Part shown: in pieces, positions 27,388 through 36,309 of the stretch
Position numbering within the stretch: position 1 is the first letter of the stretch
Layout: each line of letters opens with the position of its first letter
Origin: Lachnospiraceae bacterium
GTDB taxonomy: Bacteria; Bacillota; Clostridia; Lachnospirales; Lachnospiraceae
DNA: 64,000 bases
Assembly (NCBI GenBank): GCA_024690825.1
Contig: JAILOK010000129.1
Coordinates: 62,001-126,000 of the forward strand
Direction of reading: 5' to 3'
Notes under the pieces: generated by a model
What the model saw: only the letters and a program-made list of their open reading frames with translations
What the model was told of the DNA's origin: nothing
The model's database searches: none
Made by a program: the position numbers and the translations under genes

Positions 27388-28273
27388 TATAAGATATATC
27401 ACGGCCTTCGAAAAGGAGTATCCGGAAAAATTAAGGGAAATAAAAAATGCGCCTGCAGGAATCTATGTCAGGGGAAAACTTCCGGACAAAAACAAAAAAA
27501 GCGTTGCGATCGTCGGCTCGAGACAGTGTTCGATGTATGGGGCAAAGACCGCTGAATATTTCAGTTCAACTCTGGCTGCAAACGGTGTTCAGATAATAAG
27601 CGGGATGGCATGCGGAATAGACGGGATATCTCAGAAAGCCGCGATAGGTGCCGGTGGGACCACCTTTGCGGTTCTCGGATCGGGAGCGGATGTGGTATAT
27701 CCTAAAAGCAACACTGAACTCTATGAAGATATCCTGAAAGAAGGGGGGATAATATCGGAACAGCCCCCGGGAACAGAACCTCTGGGACCTTATTTTGCCG
27801 AAAGGAACAGGATCATCTCGGCGCTCTGTGACTGTCTGCTTGTAATAGAAGCCAGGGTGAGATCCGGTACAGGCATAACCGTAAGGCATGCGCTCGAACA
27901 GGGGAAGGATATATTTGCTGTTCCGGGGAGGATAAATGATCCGATGTCAGCAGGCACGAACAAACTGATCGCGGACGGAGCGCTTGTGGCATTAAGCCCT
28001 GACTGCATACTGCAGGAACTGTTTAAGACCGGACCGGATGCCGTGATGATAAAGAAAGGAAAAAACGATAAAAACACGGCTGTTAGGATACCGCTTTCGG
28101 GAAATGAAAAGATCATTTATTCCCTGATGGACATGTACCCGAAAAAGACTGATGAACTCATGGCACAGTCGGGTCTGTCACTTGTCTGCGTGCATGATGC
28201 GGTACTGGAATTAAGGCTTAAGGGACTGGTTTTGGAATGCGGCAAGAACCATTATATTAGAAGCAATCTTTAA
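27380..28273 (+). CDS. dprA: DNA-processing protein DprA (Smf)
   Basis: Loads RecA on incoming single-stranded DNA during transformation. The 297-residue protein starts at ATG 27380, seven bases after AGGAGG; a longer frame from TTG 27362 overlaps that site and is rejected. The Rossmann-like core is intact: 'VAIVGSRQCSMYGAKTAEYF', 'IISGMACGIDGISQKAAI', 'TFAVLGSGADVVYP', 'FAERNRIISALCDCLLVIEA' and 'GKDIFAVPGRINDP'. The C-terminal region has a winged-helix-like DML1-type segment ('KTDELMAQSGLSLVCVHDAVLELRLKGLV' in parts). The gene overlaps yifB by eight bases and is followed by topA. Confidence 0.96.
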   Translation: MDDIRYITAFEKEYPEKLREIKNAPAGIYVRGKLPDKNKKSVAIVGSRQCSMYGAKTAEYFSSTLAANGVQIISGMACGIDGISQKAAIGAGGTTFAVLGSGADVVYPKSNTELYEDILKEGGIISEQPPGTEPLGPYFAERNRIISALCDCLLVIEARVRSGTGITVRHALEQGKDIFAVPGRINDPMSAGTNKLIADGALVALSPDCILQELFKTGPDAVMIKKGKNDKNTAVRIPLSGNEKIIYSLMDMYPKKTDELMAQSGLSLVCVHDAVLELRLKGLVLECGKNHYIRSNL

Positions 28274-28294
28274 AAGGCCGGAATAAAAAACAGA

Positions 28295-28323
28295 CTTGTC
28301 GATACAAAAAAAGTAGTGTATAG
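28295..28323 (+). promoter_or_regulatory. Promoter for topA
   Basis: TTGTCG (28295-28300) and TATAGT (28318-28323) are 17 bases apart in the 94-base gap between dprA and topA, with a start expected near 28330. Confidence 0.5.
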
Positions 28324-28367
28324 TACATGATTGTTTAATAACAGGCTCGAAAGGAAGTATTTGTTAA

Positions 28368-30443
28368 ATGGCAAAAAACTTAGTTATTGTGGAGTCTCCG
28401 GCAAAGGTGAAGACTATCAGAAAATTCCTCGGGAGTAATTATGAGGTCAGCGCATCGATGGGACATGTCAGGGATCTGCCCAAGTCCCAGCTCGGAGTAG
28501 ACATTGAAAATGATTTTGAACCCAAATATATCACGATCAGAGGAAAAGGCGATCTTCTGGCATCCTTAAGGAAGCAGGTAAAAAAAGCCGATACCGTGTT
28601 TCTGGCAACCGACCCTGATCGGGAAGGCGAAGCGATATCATGGCATCTGATGACAGCCCTTAAACTTGAGCCCGGACAGACAGACAAAAGCGTAAAGAGG
28701 ATCACCTTTAATGAGATCACAAAATCTGCCATAAAGAAATCGTTGAAGGAACCCAAAGAATTAAATATGGATCTCGTTGATGCCCAGCAGGCCAGAAGAG
28801 TGCTTGACAGGATGGTCGGATACAATATCTCTCCATTATTATGGGCAAAGATCAAGAGAGGCCTTTCGGCAGGAAGGGTACAGTCGGTTGCTTTAAGGAT
28901 CATATGTGACAGGGAAGATGAGATAGAGGCCTTTATTCCCGATGAGTACTGGACCATAGATGTGGATCTGGATGTAAAGGGCGAAAAAAAGCCTCTGCAG
29001 ATCAGATTCTACGGAGATGAAAACGGAAAGACAGATATAAAGACCAGAGAACAGGCCGAAGAGATAAAAAAATTCTGTGAAAGCGCGGAATTTTCCGTAA
29101 AAGAGATCAAAAAGGGAGAGCGGATAAGAAAAAGCCCGCTTCCTTTCACCACAAGCACCATGCAGCAGGAAGCAAGCAAGGTTCTGAATTTTTCGACACA
29201 GAAGACCATGAGGGTGGCACAGCAGCTTTATGAGGACGGCCATATATCATATCTTCGTACCGATTCGACGAGGGTTTCCGATGAAGCAAAGGCTGCTGCA
29301 AAGGATTATATTTCTTCCGAATACGGAGAAAAGTATCTCGGAGAGGACAAAACGCAAAAGACGGAAGAGGGCAGAAATGTGCAGGATGCGCACGAAGCAA
29401 TCAGGCCGACTGACATAACTCATACTCCGGCTTCGCTTAAATCAGCCTTTTCAAATGATCAGTACAAGCTTTATCAGCTTATATGGAAGAGATTTGTATC
29501 AAGCAGGATGTCAAATGCCGTATATGATACGACAAATGTCAGGATTTCCGCTTCAGACAGATATCTGTTTACAGTCAGTGCTTCAAAACTTAAGTTTGAC
29601 GGATTCTTAAGCGTATATAAACCTTCGGATGACGAAGAAAAGGAATCCAATGTCCTTTCAAACGGACTCAGCGAAAACAGCAGACTTAAGCTTTTATCTG
29701 TAAAGCCTGCCCAGCATTTCACCCAGCCTCCGGCTCACTATACCGAAGCATCCCTTGTCCGGGCGCTTGAAGAACAGGGTATCGGAAGACCCAGTACCTA
29801 TGCCCCCACGATAACAACCCTGCTTGCAAGAAGGTATATTACAAAAGAAGCAAAGAATATATATGTTACCGAGATGGGAAATGCGGTGAATAATATTATG
29901 AAGGATGCATTCCCGGAGATAGTCGATGCAAAATTCACCGCAACCATGGAATCCCTGCTTGATGAAGTCGAGGAGGGAAAAGTGAAATGGAAGAGTGTGA
30001 TCGAAAATTTCTATCCCGATCTTGAAGAAGCCATAAAAAAAGCTGAAAAAGAGATAGAAGAGGTTAAGATTTCCGACGAAGAAACCGATATAATATGTGA
30101 AAAGTGCGGTCGTAACATGGTGATAAAATACGGACCTCACGGCAAATTCCTGGCATGTCCCGGATTTCCCGAATGTCAGAACACCAAACCCTATTTTGAG
30201 CCGATCGGAGTTACCTGCCCGAGATGCGGCGGCGATGTTGTAATGAAAATGTCCAAAAAAGGACGCAGGTATTACGGATGTTCAGGCTTCCCGAATTGTG
30301 ATTTTTTAAGCTGGGCAAGACCTACAGATGAGAAGTGCCCCAAGTGCGGCAGCATGATGGTCGAAAGAGGTGCGCATCTGGTGTGTTCGAACGAGGAATG
30401 CAAGCATTCCGTAAAAAAGGAAACACAGACACAGCAGAACTGA
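28368..30443 (+). CDS. topA: DNA topoisomerase I
   Basis: A type IA topoisomerase that relaxes negative supercoils. The 691-residue protein opens with the Toprim domain ('LVIVESPAKVKTIRKFLG', metal-binding 'ATDPDREGEAISWH'), then the cleavage domain with the active-site tyrosine in 'HISYLRTDSTRVSDEA' (Y295), and 'ARRVLDRMVGYNISPLLW'. Three C-terminal zinc-ribbon modules follow: 'CEKCGRNMV...CPGFPEC', 'CPRCGGDVV...CSGFPNC' and 'CPKCGSMMV...CSNEEC'. The length and domain order are normal for Firmicutes. It lies between dprA and codY. Confidence 0.98.
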   Translation: MAKNLVIVESPAKVKTIRKFLGSNYEVSASMGHVRDLPKSQLGVDIENDFEPKYITIRGKGDLLASLRKQVKKADTVFLATDPDREGEAISWHLMTALKLEPGQTDKSVKRITFNEITKSAIKKSLKEPKELNMDLVDAQQARRVLDRMVGYNISPLLWAKIKRGLSAGRVQSVALRIICDREDEIEAFIPDEYWTIDVDLDVKGEKKPLQIRFYGDENGKTDIKTREQAEEIKKFCESAEFSVKEIKKGERIRKSPLPFTTSTMQQEASKVLNFSTQKTMRVAQQLYEDGHISYLRTDSTRVSDEAKAAAKDYISSEYGEKYLGEDKTQKTEEGRNVQDAHEAIRPTDITHTPASLKSAFSNDQYKLYQLIWKRFVSSRMSNAVYDTTNVRISASDRYLFTVSASKLKFDGFLSVYKPSDDEEKESNVLSNGLSENSRLKLLSVKPAQHFTQPPAHYTEASLVRALEEQGIGRPSTYAPTITTLLARRYITKEAKNIYVTEMGNAVNNIMKDAFPEIVDAKFTATMESLLDEVEEGKVKWKSVIENFYPDLEEAIKKAEKEIEEVKISDEETDIICEKCGRNMVIKYGPHGKFLACPGFPECQNTKPYFEPIGVTCPRCGGDVVMKMSKKGRRYYGCSGFPNCDFLSWARPTDEKCPKCGSMMVERGAHLVCSNEECKHSVKKETQTQQN

Positions 30444-30478
30444 AATGTCAAAATATTTAAGGGTTTTCATATAATTGC

Positions 30479-30507
30479 TTGTTCATATACTTAAATTGTG
30501 TTAAAAT
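30479..30507 (+). promoter_or_regulatory. Promoter for codY
   Basis: TTGTTC (30479-30484) and TAAAAT (30502-30507) are 17 bases apart, giving a start near 30514 and a leader of about 30 bases. I saw no good match to the CodY box (AATTTTCWGAAAATT) here. Confidence 0.55.
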
Positions 30508-30543
30508 TGAACATAATAAAAAAGAAACAAGCAGGAATTGATT

Positions 30544-31326
30544 TTGGGTAATATTGAGCTTTTAGACAAGACACGAAAGATAAACAAACTTCTTCACAAC
30601 AACAAAAAAAGCAAGGTCGTATTTGATGACATGTGTGTGGTGATGAGGGACATTCTTTCATCAAATGTCATCTGTCTTTCAAAAAAAGGAAAAGTGCTCG
30701 GCTTGGGGCTGGGTACCAGAGAAGAAAAGGAGAGGCCGATCTTCGGAACGGCAAGAGGAAGCTTTATCGATGAGGTACAAAACGAAAGGCTTCTGGGAAT
30801 CCTTTCCACAAAGGAAAACGTCAATCTCGAGACACTTGGATTTGATGAGGAAAAGTCGGGATTGTACAAGGCTCTCATCACACCTATTGATATAGGAGGA
30901 CGCAGGCTCGGAACACTGTTTTTTTACAAGAGCAGTGAGGACTTTTCAATAGAAGATATAATCCTGTGCGAATACGGTGCAACAGTTGTCAGCCTCGAAA
31001 TGCTCCGCTCGGTGAGGGAAGAGGACGAACTTGAAAACAGGATGAGTCTTGCAATAGAGGGAGCGTTTGCAGCGCTTTCATATTCGGAAAAGGAAGCTGT
31101 CATAAGAGTATTTGATGAGCTTGGAGGATGTGAAGGCATCGTCGTCGCATCGAGGATAGCGGATCAGTCCAATATAACAAGGTCAGTTATCGTGAATGCT
31201 CTCCGCAAATTTGAAAGCGCGGGCATAATCGAGGCCAAATCCTCAGGGATGAAAGGAACTTATATCAGGGTCCTGAACAATCAGATATTCGATGAGATAG
31301 AAGGATTAAAAAATAAAACCGTGTAA
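30544..31326 (+). CDS. codY: GTP-sensing transcriptional pleiotropic repressor CodY
   Basis: A global regulator that binds branched-chain amino acids and GTP and represses stationary-phase genes, including motility genes in Bacillus subtilis. The GAF domain is N-terminal ('LLDKTRKINKLLHNN' at its head). The DNA-binding winged helix at the C-terminus has the family block 'RSVIVNALRKFESAGIIEAK' and 'SGMKGTYIRVLN'. There is no ATG start. TTG at 30544 is seven bases after GCAGGA and gives 260 residues; TTG at 30538 is too close to that site. The gene has its own promoter and terminator and lies directly before the flagellar operon. Confidence 0.96.
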   Translation: MGNIELLDKTRKINKLLHNNKKSKVVFDDMCVVMRDILSSNVICLSKKGKVLGLGLGTREEKERPIFGTARGSFIDEVQNERLLGILSTKENVNLETLGFDEEKSGLYKALITPIDIGGRRLGTLFFYKSSEDFSIEDIILCEYGATVVSLEMLRSVREEDELENRMSLAIEGAFAALSYSEKEAVIRVFDELGGCEGIVVASRIADQSNITRSVIVNALRKFESAGIIEAKSSGMKGTYIRVLNNQIFDEIEGLKNKTV

Positions 31327-31364
31327 AGCGGCTTTCATATTTCCGAAACGGACATCGGACTTGA

Positions 31365-31402
31365 AAAAAAGGGATTTTACCACTCGATAAAATCCCTTTT
31401 TT
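31365..31402 (+). terminator. Rho-independent terminator after codY
   Basis: A perfect 15-base stem (31365-31379 with 31388-31402) of the form AAAAAAGGGATTTTA around an eight-base loop, ending in a T-run. The A-run on the left arm would let it work in both directions. Confidence 0.92.
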
Positions 31403-31489
31403 GTACTCATAAGATATTGACATATTATTTTTATGTAGCCACAATATATAGTGGGTGAAAAGAAACAGATACAAGTATAGTGTGTTTTA

Positions 31490-31517
31490 TTGACTTTTCG
31501 GGTTCAGGAATTATAAT
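31490..31517 (+). promoter_or_regulatory. Sigma-A-type promoter of the flagellar operon
   Basis: TTGACT (31490-31495) and TATAAT (31512-31517) are 16 bases apart, with a start expected near 31524. The leader then carries AAAGGAGGTG (about 31544-31553) before the flgB ATG. No clear CodY box overlaps it. Confidence 0.75.
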
Positions 31518-31560
31518 GATTATGTTCTTTTTGGGAACGGCGTAAAGGAGGTGTTTACGG

Positions 31561-31950
31561 ATGGTCAATTCCGGTATTTATGATTATATCGATGTGCTTG
31601 ATAAGGCTGCGGACGCGGCCGAACTTCGGAACAAGACTATAGCAAACAATATTGCAAATGTTAATACACCGCACTACAAAAGACAGGATGTATCCTTTGC
31701 GGAAAATCTGCAGAGGGCATTAAAGAATTCAAAGTTCAAGACCCTTGATGAAAAAGTGGATTCTCTTAAGATGTCGAGGCTTAAGGGTACTGTTTATACC
31801 GACAGCGAGGGCTATTCATACAGACTTGACGGAAATAATGTCGATATAGACACGGAAAATGTACAGATGGCGGCAAACCAGCTCGTATATAACGGACTGA
31901 CGCAGAGTATGGATGCCGAATTCAAGAATATTAAATCTGTACTCAAGTAA
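31561..31950 (+). CDS. flgB: Flagellar basal-body rod protein FlgB
   Basis: A 129-residue proximal rod subunit, exported through the flagellar type III apparatus. The N-terminal rod signature is 'RNKTIANNIANVNTPHYKRQDV', and the C-terminus ends with the conserved helix 'QMAANQLVYNGLTQSMDAEFKNIKSVLK'. The start ATG is preceded by a near-perfect AAAGGAGGTG. It is the first gene of the long motility operon. Confidence 0.96.
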   Translation: MVNSGIYDYIDVLDKAADAAELRNKTIANNIANVNTPHYKRQDVSFAENLQRALKNSKFKTLDEKVDSLKMSRLKGTVYTDSEGYSYRLDGNNVDIDTENVQMAANQLVYNGLTQSMDAEFKNIKSVLK

Positions 31951-31973
31951 TGATCGGGAAAGGGTGATATGAT

Positions 31974-32432
31974 ATGGGTATATTCAACAGCTTCAGCATA
32001 AATGCATCGGGACTTACGGCAGAGCGTTTCAGAATGGATGTGATAGCCGAAAATGTCGCAAACTCCGAGACCACACGTACCGAAGACGGTACCCCTTATG
32101 TCAGGAAAGTCGTCACCTTCAGGGAAAGACAGAATCCTGTCGCTTCATTTTCGAGCATGCTTGCTTCCACACAGAGCAAGTACAACAGATGGGTGGGCTC
32201 CGGCGTAAAAGTCGGCGGCGTATATCACGATGTCACCACCGAGATGAAGATGGTATATGATCCTTCTCATCCCGATGCCGATGAGAACGGTTATGTGTGG
32301 TATCCGAATGTCGACATAGTCACGGAGATGACAAACCTTATTGATGCCAGCCGTGCCTATGAAGCAAACGCGACAGCTTTCAATACGAGCAAACAGATCG
32401 CGCTTAAGGGACTTGATATCGGACAGGCTTAA
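31974..32432 (+). CDS. flgC: Flagellar basal-body rod protein FlgC
   Basis: A 152-residue proximal rod subunit. The rod motif appears as 'ENVANSETTRTEDGTPYVRK' near the N-terminus, and the C-terminal helix is 'EMTNLIDASRAYEANATAFNTSK', typical of FlgC. The central 'YDPSHPDADENGYVWYPNVD' is also diagnostic. It lies 24 bases after flgB and 16 before fliE, the standard flgB-flgC-fliE order. Confidence 0.97.
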   Translation: MGIFNSFSINASGLTAERFRMDVIAENVANSETTRTEDGTPYVRKVVTFRERQNPVASFSSMLASTQSKYNRWVGSGVKVGGVYHDVTTEMKMVYDPSHPDADENGYVWYPNVDIVTEMTNLIDASRAYEANATAFNTSKQIALKGLDIGQA

Positions 32433-32447
32433 TGAAAGGAGCAGATC

Positions 32448-32762
32448 ATGGATATTACTTCTTTTTATAATCTGACATCTGATGCGGTCAAGGGAGCGGC
32501 GCGCAATTCGTCGACTGCCACGATATCTGACGAAAAAAACTTCAATGTGTTTCTTGATGCAGCAAAAAACCAGATAAATGAGACAAACGGATATCTGCAG
32601 GATCAGGAAAACGAAGAGATAAAATTTGCGCTGGGTCTTACGGAAAACACTCACGACCTTGCCGTTGCACAGGCTAAAGCGCAGACATCGCTGCAGTATA
32701 CGGTGGCTCTTCGTGACAGATTCCTGGAAGCCTACCGTGAGATAATGCAGATGCAGATATGA
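32448..32762 (+). CDS. fliE: Flagellar hook-basal body protein FliE
   Basis: A 104-residue adaptor joining the MS ring to the rod. The C-terminal half carries the family signature 'HDLAVAQAKAQTSLQYTVALRD' followed by 'REIMQMQI'. The N-terminal half is variable as usual. Position between flgC and fliF supports the call. Confidence 0.94.
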   Translation: MDITSFYNLTSDAVKGAARNSSTATISDEKNFNVFLDAAKNQINETNGYLQDQENEEIKFALGLTENTHDLAVAQAKAQTSLQYTVALRDRFLEAYREIMQMQI

Positions 32763-32782
32763 TGATATCAGGGAGGCTTTAA

Positions 32783-34396
32783 ATGCTTGAACGAATATTG
32801 GAAAGACTCCGAACTTTCTGGGACAGGATCCTGGAATGGTGGGGCAAATTTAACGCAAAACAGAAGACTTTGATTATTTCCGTGACGGCGGCCGTGATAG
32901 TGGCCGTTGTTATTGTCGTAACCATAATTTCCCAGCCGGAATATGAAACCCTTATAGTAAGTGACAGTACCAAGCAGACATCGGAGGTACAGAACCTTCT
33001 CGATGAGAATAATATCACCTACAGAACATCAAATGACGGCCTTACCGTATCCGTCCTGAAGGAACAGTATTCCGATGCGAACATACTGTTGGGCGCAAAT
33101 GACATACCGACGGTAGGAGCTGATGTGGAAAGTGTCTTTACCGGCGGATTTTCAACGACGGAATCCGACAAGCAGAAAAGATACAAGGTCTATCTGCAGC
33201 AGTATATAGCTGAAAGTCTGGAGGGACAGGATAATATCAAATCGGCTACGGTCACTTTGAGCATTCCGGAAAACGACGGGACGCTGCTTGCAAAGGAAAA
33301 GGAATCCTATGCAAGCGTAATGCTGACCTTAAAGGAAGCAAATTCCATAGATGATGATCAGGCTGCCGGACTTGCAAGATTCATTGCAACATCAATAGGA
33401 AACGATACAACACAGAACATCGTTATTATGGATTCCAACGGAAACATGCTTTATTCCGGAGAGGACAATGCAAGCCTTGCGGGAAATGCGAGCAGCAGAC
33501 TTTCCTATGAAGCCAAGTATGACGCGCTTGTCAGAAGCGAGATAAGGGAAGCACTGGTCGGCGCAAAGATCTATGATAATGTCCAGGTCGTGCCGAACCT
33601 TGATCTTAACTGGGATATAATAAAAAAGACCGAACATACCTATACTCCAGCAGAGGGACAGGATCAGGGTGTCCTTTCACACAGGGATACTTATTCGCAG
33701 ACTGCAACAAACAGCAACGGAGACATACCGGGTACCGATACGAACGGTGAAGTGACATACGAATATCAGGACAGCGCATATTCGAGCACGCAGACAGATG
33801 AGGAAAGCAATGATTATCTGCCCAATGAGACGATAACCGATACTCAGACTGCCGGCGGCGTGATAAACCGTGAATCTTCTTCGCTCGGTATCACGGCCAT
33901 TCATTATGTGATCTATAATGAGGATGATCTGCGCACACAGGGAACGCTCGACGGCATGACCTTTGAGGAGTTCAGGCTGGCAAACAGTGACCGGGTCAAG
34001 CAGGATGTGGACCAGGATGTTTACAGTATGGTAAGCAATGCGACAGGCATACCGGAAGCAAGGATCAGCATCGTCGCTTATGATGAGCCTGTGTTTGTGG
34101 AGAGTGAGCAGACAAACTTCCTTACTTCAAATTACATGCTCATAATCCTTATCATATTGATCCTCGGACTTCTGGCCTTCGTTGTTATAAGATCCATGAG
34201 GGCGGAGCGCGCTACCGAGGAACAGGAGGAGCTGTCGCTTGACAGCCTGCTTCAGAGTACGCAGGAAACGGAACTTGAAGAGATTGATGCCGAGGGTAAA
34301 TCCGAGGTAAGCATGCTTATAGAAAAATTTGTGGATGAAAATCCTGATGCCGTTGCAAATCTTCTTCGCAACTGGCTTCAAGAGGATTGGGGGTAA
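32783..34396 (+). CDS. fliF: Flagellar MS-ring protein FliF
   Basis: A 537-residue membrane protein that forms the MS ring. Two membrane helices flank the periplasmic part: residues about 31-50 ('IISVTAAVIVAVVIVVTII') and about 450-470 ('MLIILIILILGLLAFVVI'). Between them are the ring-building motifs, including 'QKRYKVYLQQYIAESLEG' and 'ASVMLTL'. The cytoplasmic tail 'EKFVDENPDAVANLLRNWL' is the FliG-binding site. The start ATG follows GGGAGG. Confidence 0.97.
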   Translation: MLERILERLRTFWDRILEWWGKFNAKQKTLIISVTAAVIVAVVIVVTIISQPEYETLIVSDSTKQTSEVQNLLDENNITYRTSNDGLTVSVLKEQYSDANILLGANDIPTVGADVESVFTGGFSTTESDKQKRYKVYLQQYIAESLEGQDNIKSATVTLSIPENDGTLLAKEKESYASVMLTLKEANSIDDDQAAGLARFIATSIGNDTTQNIVIMDSNGNMLYSGEDNASLAGNASSRLSYEAKYDALVRSEIREALVGAKIYDNVQVVPNLDLNWDIIKKTEHTYTPAEGQDQGVLSHRDTYSQTATNSNGDIPGTDTNGEVTYEYQDSAYSSTQTDEESNDYLPNETITDTQTAGGVINRESSSLGITAIHYVIYNEDDLRTQGTLDGMTFEEFRLANSDRVKQDVDQDVYSMVSNATGIPEARISIVAYDEPVFVESEQTNFLTSNYMLIILIILILGLLAFVVIRSMRAERATEEQEELSLDSLLQSTQETELEEIDAEGKSEVSMLIEKFVDENPDAVANLLRNWLQEDWG

Positions 34397-34399
34397 GAA

Positions 34400-35428
34400 A
34401 TGCCGGTACCGGCAACCAGCTCAGGAGCGGATAACTTAAGCGGATTACAAAAAGCAGCCGTGCTGCTCATAGCACTGGGACCTGAAAAGTCCAGTAAGAT
34501 ATTCAAACATCTCAAGGAGGAGGAAATTGAGGAACTCACTCTTGAGATAGCCAATACCAGAAGCGTTACGCCGCAGATAAAAGAAGCGGTGGTGAATGAG
34601 TTTTACCAGATATGTCTCGCACAGCAGTATATCGCTGAAGGCGGTATCGGATACGCCAAGGAACTTTTGGAACAGGCTTTGGGCGAAGAGAAGGCAACGG
34701 ATGTCATATCAAGACTTACGGCTTCTTTACAGGTCAAGCCTTTCGAGTTTGTCAGAAAGACAGATGCGTCCCAGCTTCTTAACTTTATCCAGGACGAGCA
34801 TCCTCAGACTATCGCCCTTATTTTGTCATACCTGTCACCTTCACAGGCGGCACAGATAATAGGAGCTCTTCCGCCTGACAAACAGGCAGATGTTGCAAAA
34901 AGGATAGCAATGATGGACAGGACATCGCCTGATGTCATCAAGGAGGTTGAAAGAGTGCTGGAATCAAAGATCTCTTCGCTTGTCAATCAGGATTACACGA
35001 TCATCGGCGGTGTGGATTCCATAGTGGAAATCCTCAATACCGTAGACCGTGGAACGGAAAAACACATCATGGAAACTCTGGAAGTGGACGAGCCGGAGCT
35101 TGCCGACGAGATCAGAAAGAAGATGTTCGTGTTCGAAGATGTATTGCTGCTTGATGACAGGGCAATCCAGAGAGTCTTAAGGGATGTTGACAATAATGAT
35201 CTTGCGATGGCTTTAAAGGGTGCCAATGAGCAGGTTCAGGCAGCCATTTTCAAGAACCTTTCAAAGCGTCTTGCCGCCATGATCAAGGAAGATATGGAAT
35301 TTATGGGTCCTGTCAGAATGAAGGATGTCGAGGAAGCGCAGCAGAAGATAGTAAACATCATCAGAAAGCTCGAGGATTCTGCAGAGATCGTTATTTCAAG
35401 AGGCGGAGGAGACGAGATAGTTGTCTAA
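34400..35428 (+). CDS. fliG: Flagellar motor switch protein FliG
   Basis: A 342-residue rotor protein that transmits torque and controls direction. The N-terminal domain has 'KAAVLLIALGPEKSSKIFKH', the middle domain the 'EHPQTIALILSYL' motif, and the C-terminal stator-facing domain 'MFVFEDVLLLDDRAIQRVLR' with its charged ridge. It starts three bases after the fliF stop. The fliH start lies within its last codons. Confidence 0.98.
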   Translation: MPVPATSSGADNLSGLQKAAVLLIALGPEKSSKIFKHLKEEEIEELTLEIANTRSVTPQIKEAVVNEFYQICLAQQYIAEGGIGYAKELLEQALGEEKATDVISRLTASLQVKPFEFVRKTDASQLLNFIQDEHPQTIALILSYLSPSQAAQIIGALPPDKQADVAKRIAMMDRTSPDVIKEVERVLESKISSLVNQDYTIIGGVDSIVEILNTVDRGTEKHIMETLEVDEPELADEIRKKMFVFEDVLLLDDRAIQRVLRDVDNNDLAMALKGANEQVQAAIFKNLSKRLAAMIKEDMEFMGPVRMKDVEEAQQKIVNIIRKLEDSAEIVISRGGGDEIVV

Positions 35429-36305
35429 TTTGGTTAAAAGAGCCTTTGTCGCCGAGGATACGGAAAAAAAGAAGATCATTGATTCAAATGATCTGGTGGC
35501 GATGAGGGTAGAACATCAGATACAGCTTCAAAGAGAGGCACAGCTTTCTGCCGCTTCCGGATTTACCCCTTTGGGGGAAGGCGGTGAGGATGACGGCTTC
35601 ACGGAGGGGCTTAATGCAGAAAATGTTGAACTTCTCCTGTCTGACGGAGAAGAGGGCACTGTTGAGCAGGAACCACAGCTTTCACTTGAGGAAATAAACG
35701 AAGAGGCTGAAAGGATAATAGAAGATGCAAGGCTGCAGGCACAGGAGATAGTTGAGGAGGCGGCTGCCGAAGCTGAAGCAAATAAACAGGCTGTCTATGA
35801 AAAAGCCCGAAATGCCGGACACGATAAAGGCTATTCGGAGGGCTTGAGACAGGTGGATGCCATGAAGGAAGAACTGGAGAACCAGGCTGCCCTTCTTGAA
35901 GCACAGTATAATGAAAACATAGAAAAACTTGAGCCGATGTTCATAGATACTCTTACGGATATTTATGAACATATTTTTAATGTTTCCTTAAGTGAGAACA
36001 GGGAGATCATTTATTATCTGATACAGACAGCATTAAAAAGCATTGATACTTCGGGCGGAATGATGATCCATGTATCGAGTGATGATTACGGATTCGTATC
36101 GATGCAGAAAAAGGAACTGCTTGCCGGAATATCCGGCGCGGAGAATGTCGAGATAGTAGAAGACGGCACTCTGCAGCCCAATGAAGCTTTCATAGAAACC
36201 GGAGGCGGTATTTTTGACTGTTCGCTTGAAACCCAGTTAAAGGGCCTTAAAAAGATGCTGTGCCTGCTTTCCTACGAAGGAAAAGAAGATACTGACGGAG
36301 AATAA
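35421..36305 (+). CDS. fliH: Flagellar assembly protein FliH
   Basis: A 294-residue peripheral stalk protein that regulates the FliI export ATPase. The region around residues 90-175 is a long coiled coil rich in Ala, Glu and Gln ('EEINEEAERIIEDARLQAQE'), and the C-terminal domain is FliH/V-type ATP synthase subunit E-like. The start is TTG at 35421, 10 bases after GGAGGA and overlapping fliG by eight bases; no ATG is suitably placed. The N-terminal about 85 residues are acidic and probably disordered. Confidence 0.9.
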   Translation: MSNLVKRAFVAEDTEKKKIIDSNDLVAMRVEHQIQLQREAQLSAASGFTPLGEGGEDDGFTEGLNAENVELLLSDGEEGTVEQEPQLSLEEINEEAERIIEDARLQAQEIVEEAAAEAEANKQAVYEKARNAGHDKGYSEGLRQVDAMKEELENQAALLEAQYNENIEKLEPMFIDTLTDIYEHIFNVSLSENREIIYYLIQTALKSIDTSGGMMIHVSSDDYGFVSMQKKELLAGISGAENVEIVEDGTLQPNEAFIETGGGIFDCSLETQLKGLKKMLCLLSYEGKEDTDGE

Positions 36306-36309
36306 AAAT

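Noticed and set aside
31417-31445. TTGACA at 31417-31422 as a flagellar promoter
   Set aside because: The best -10-like sequence (TATATA) is 22 bases away; the pair at 31490-31517 is far better.
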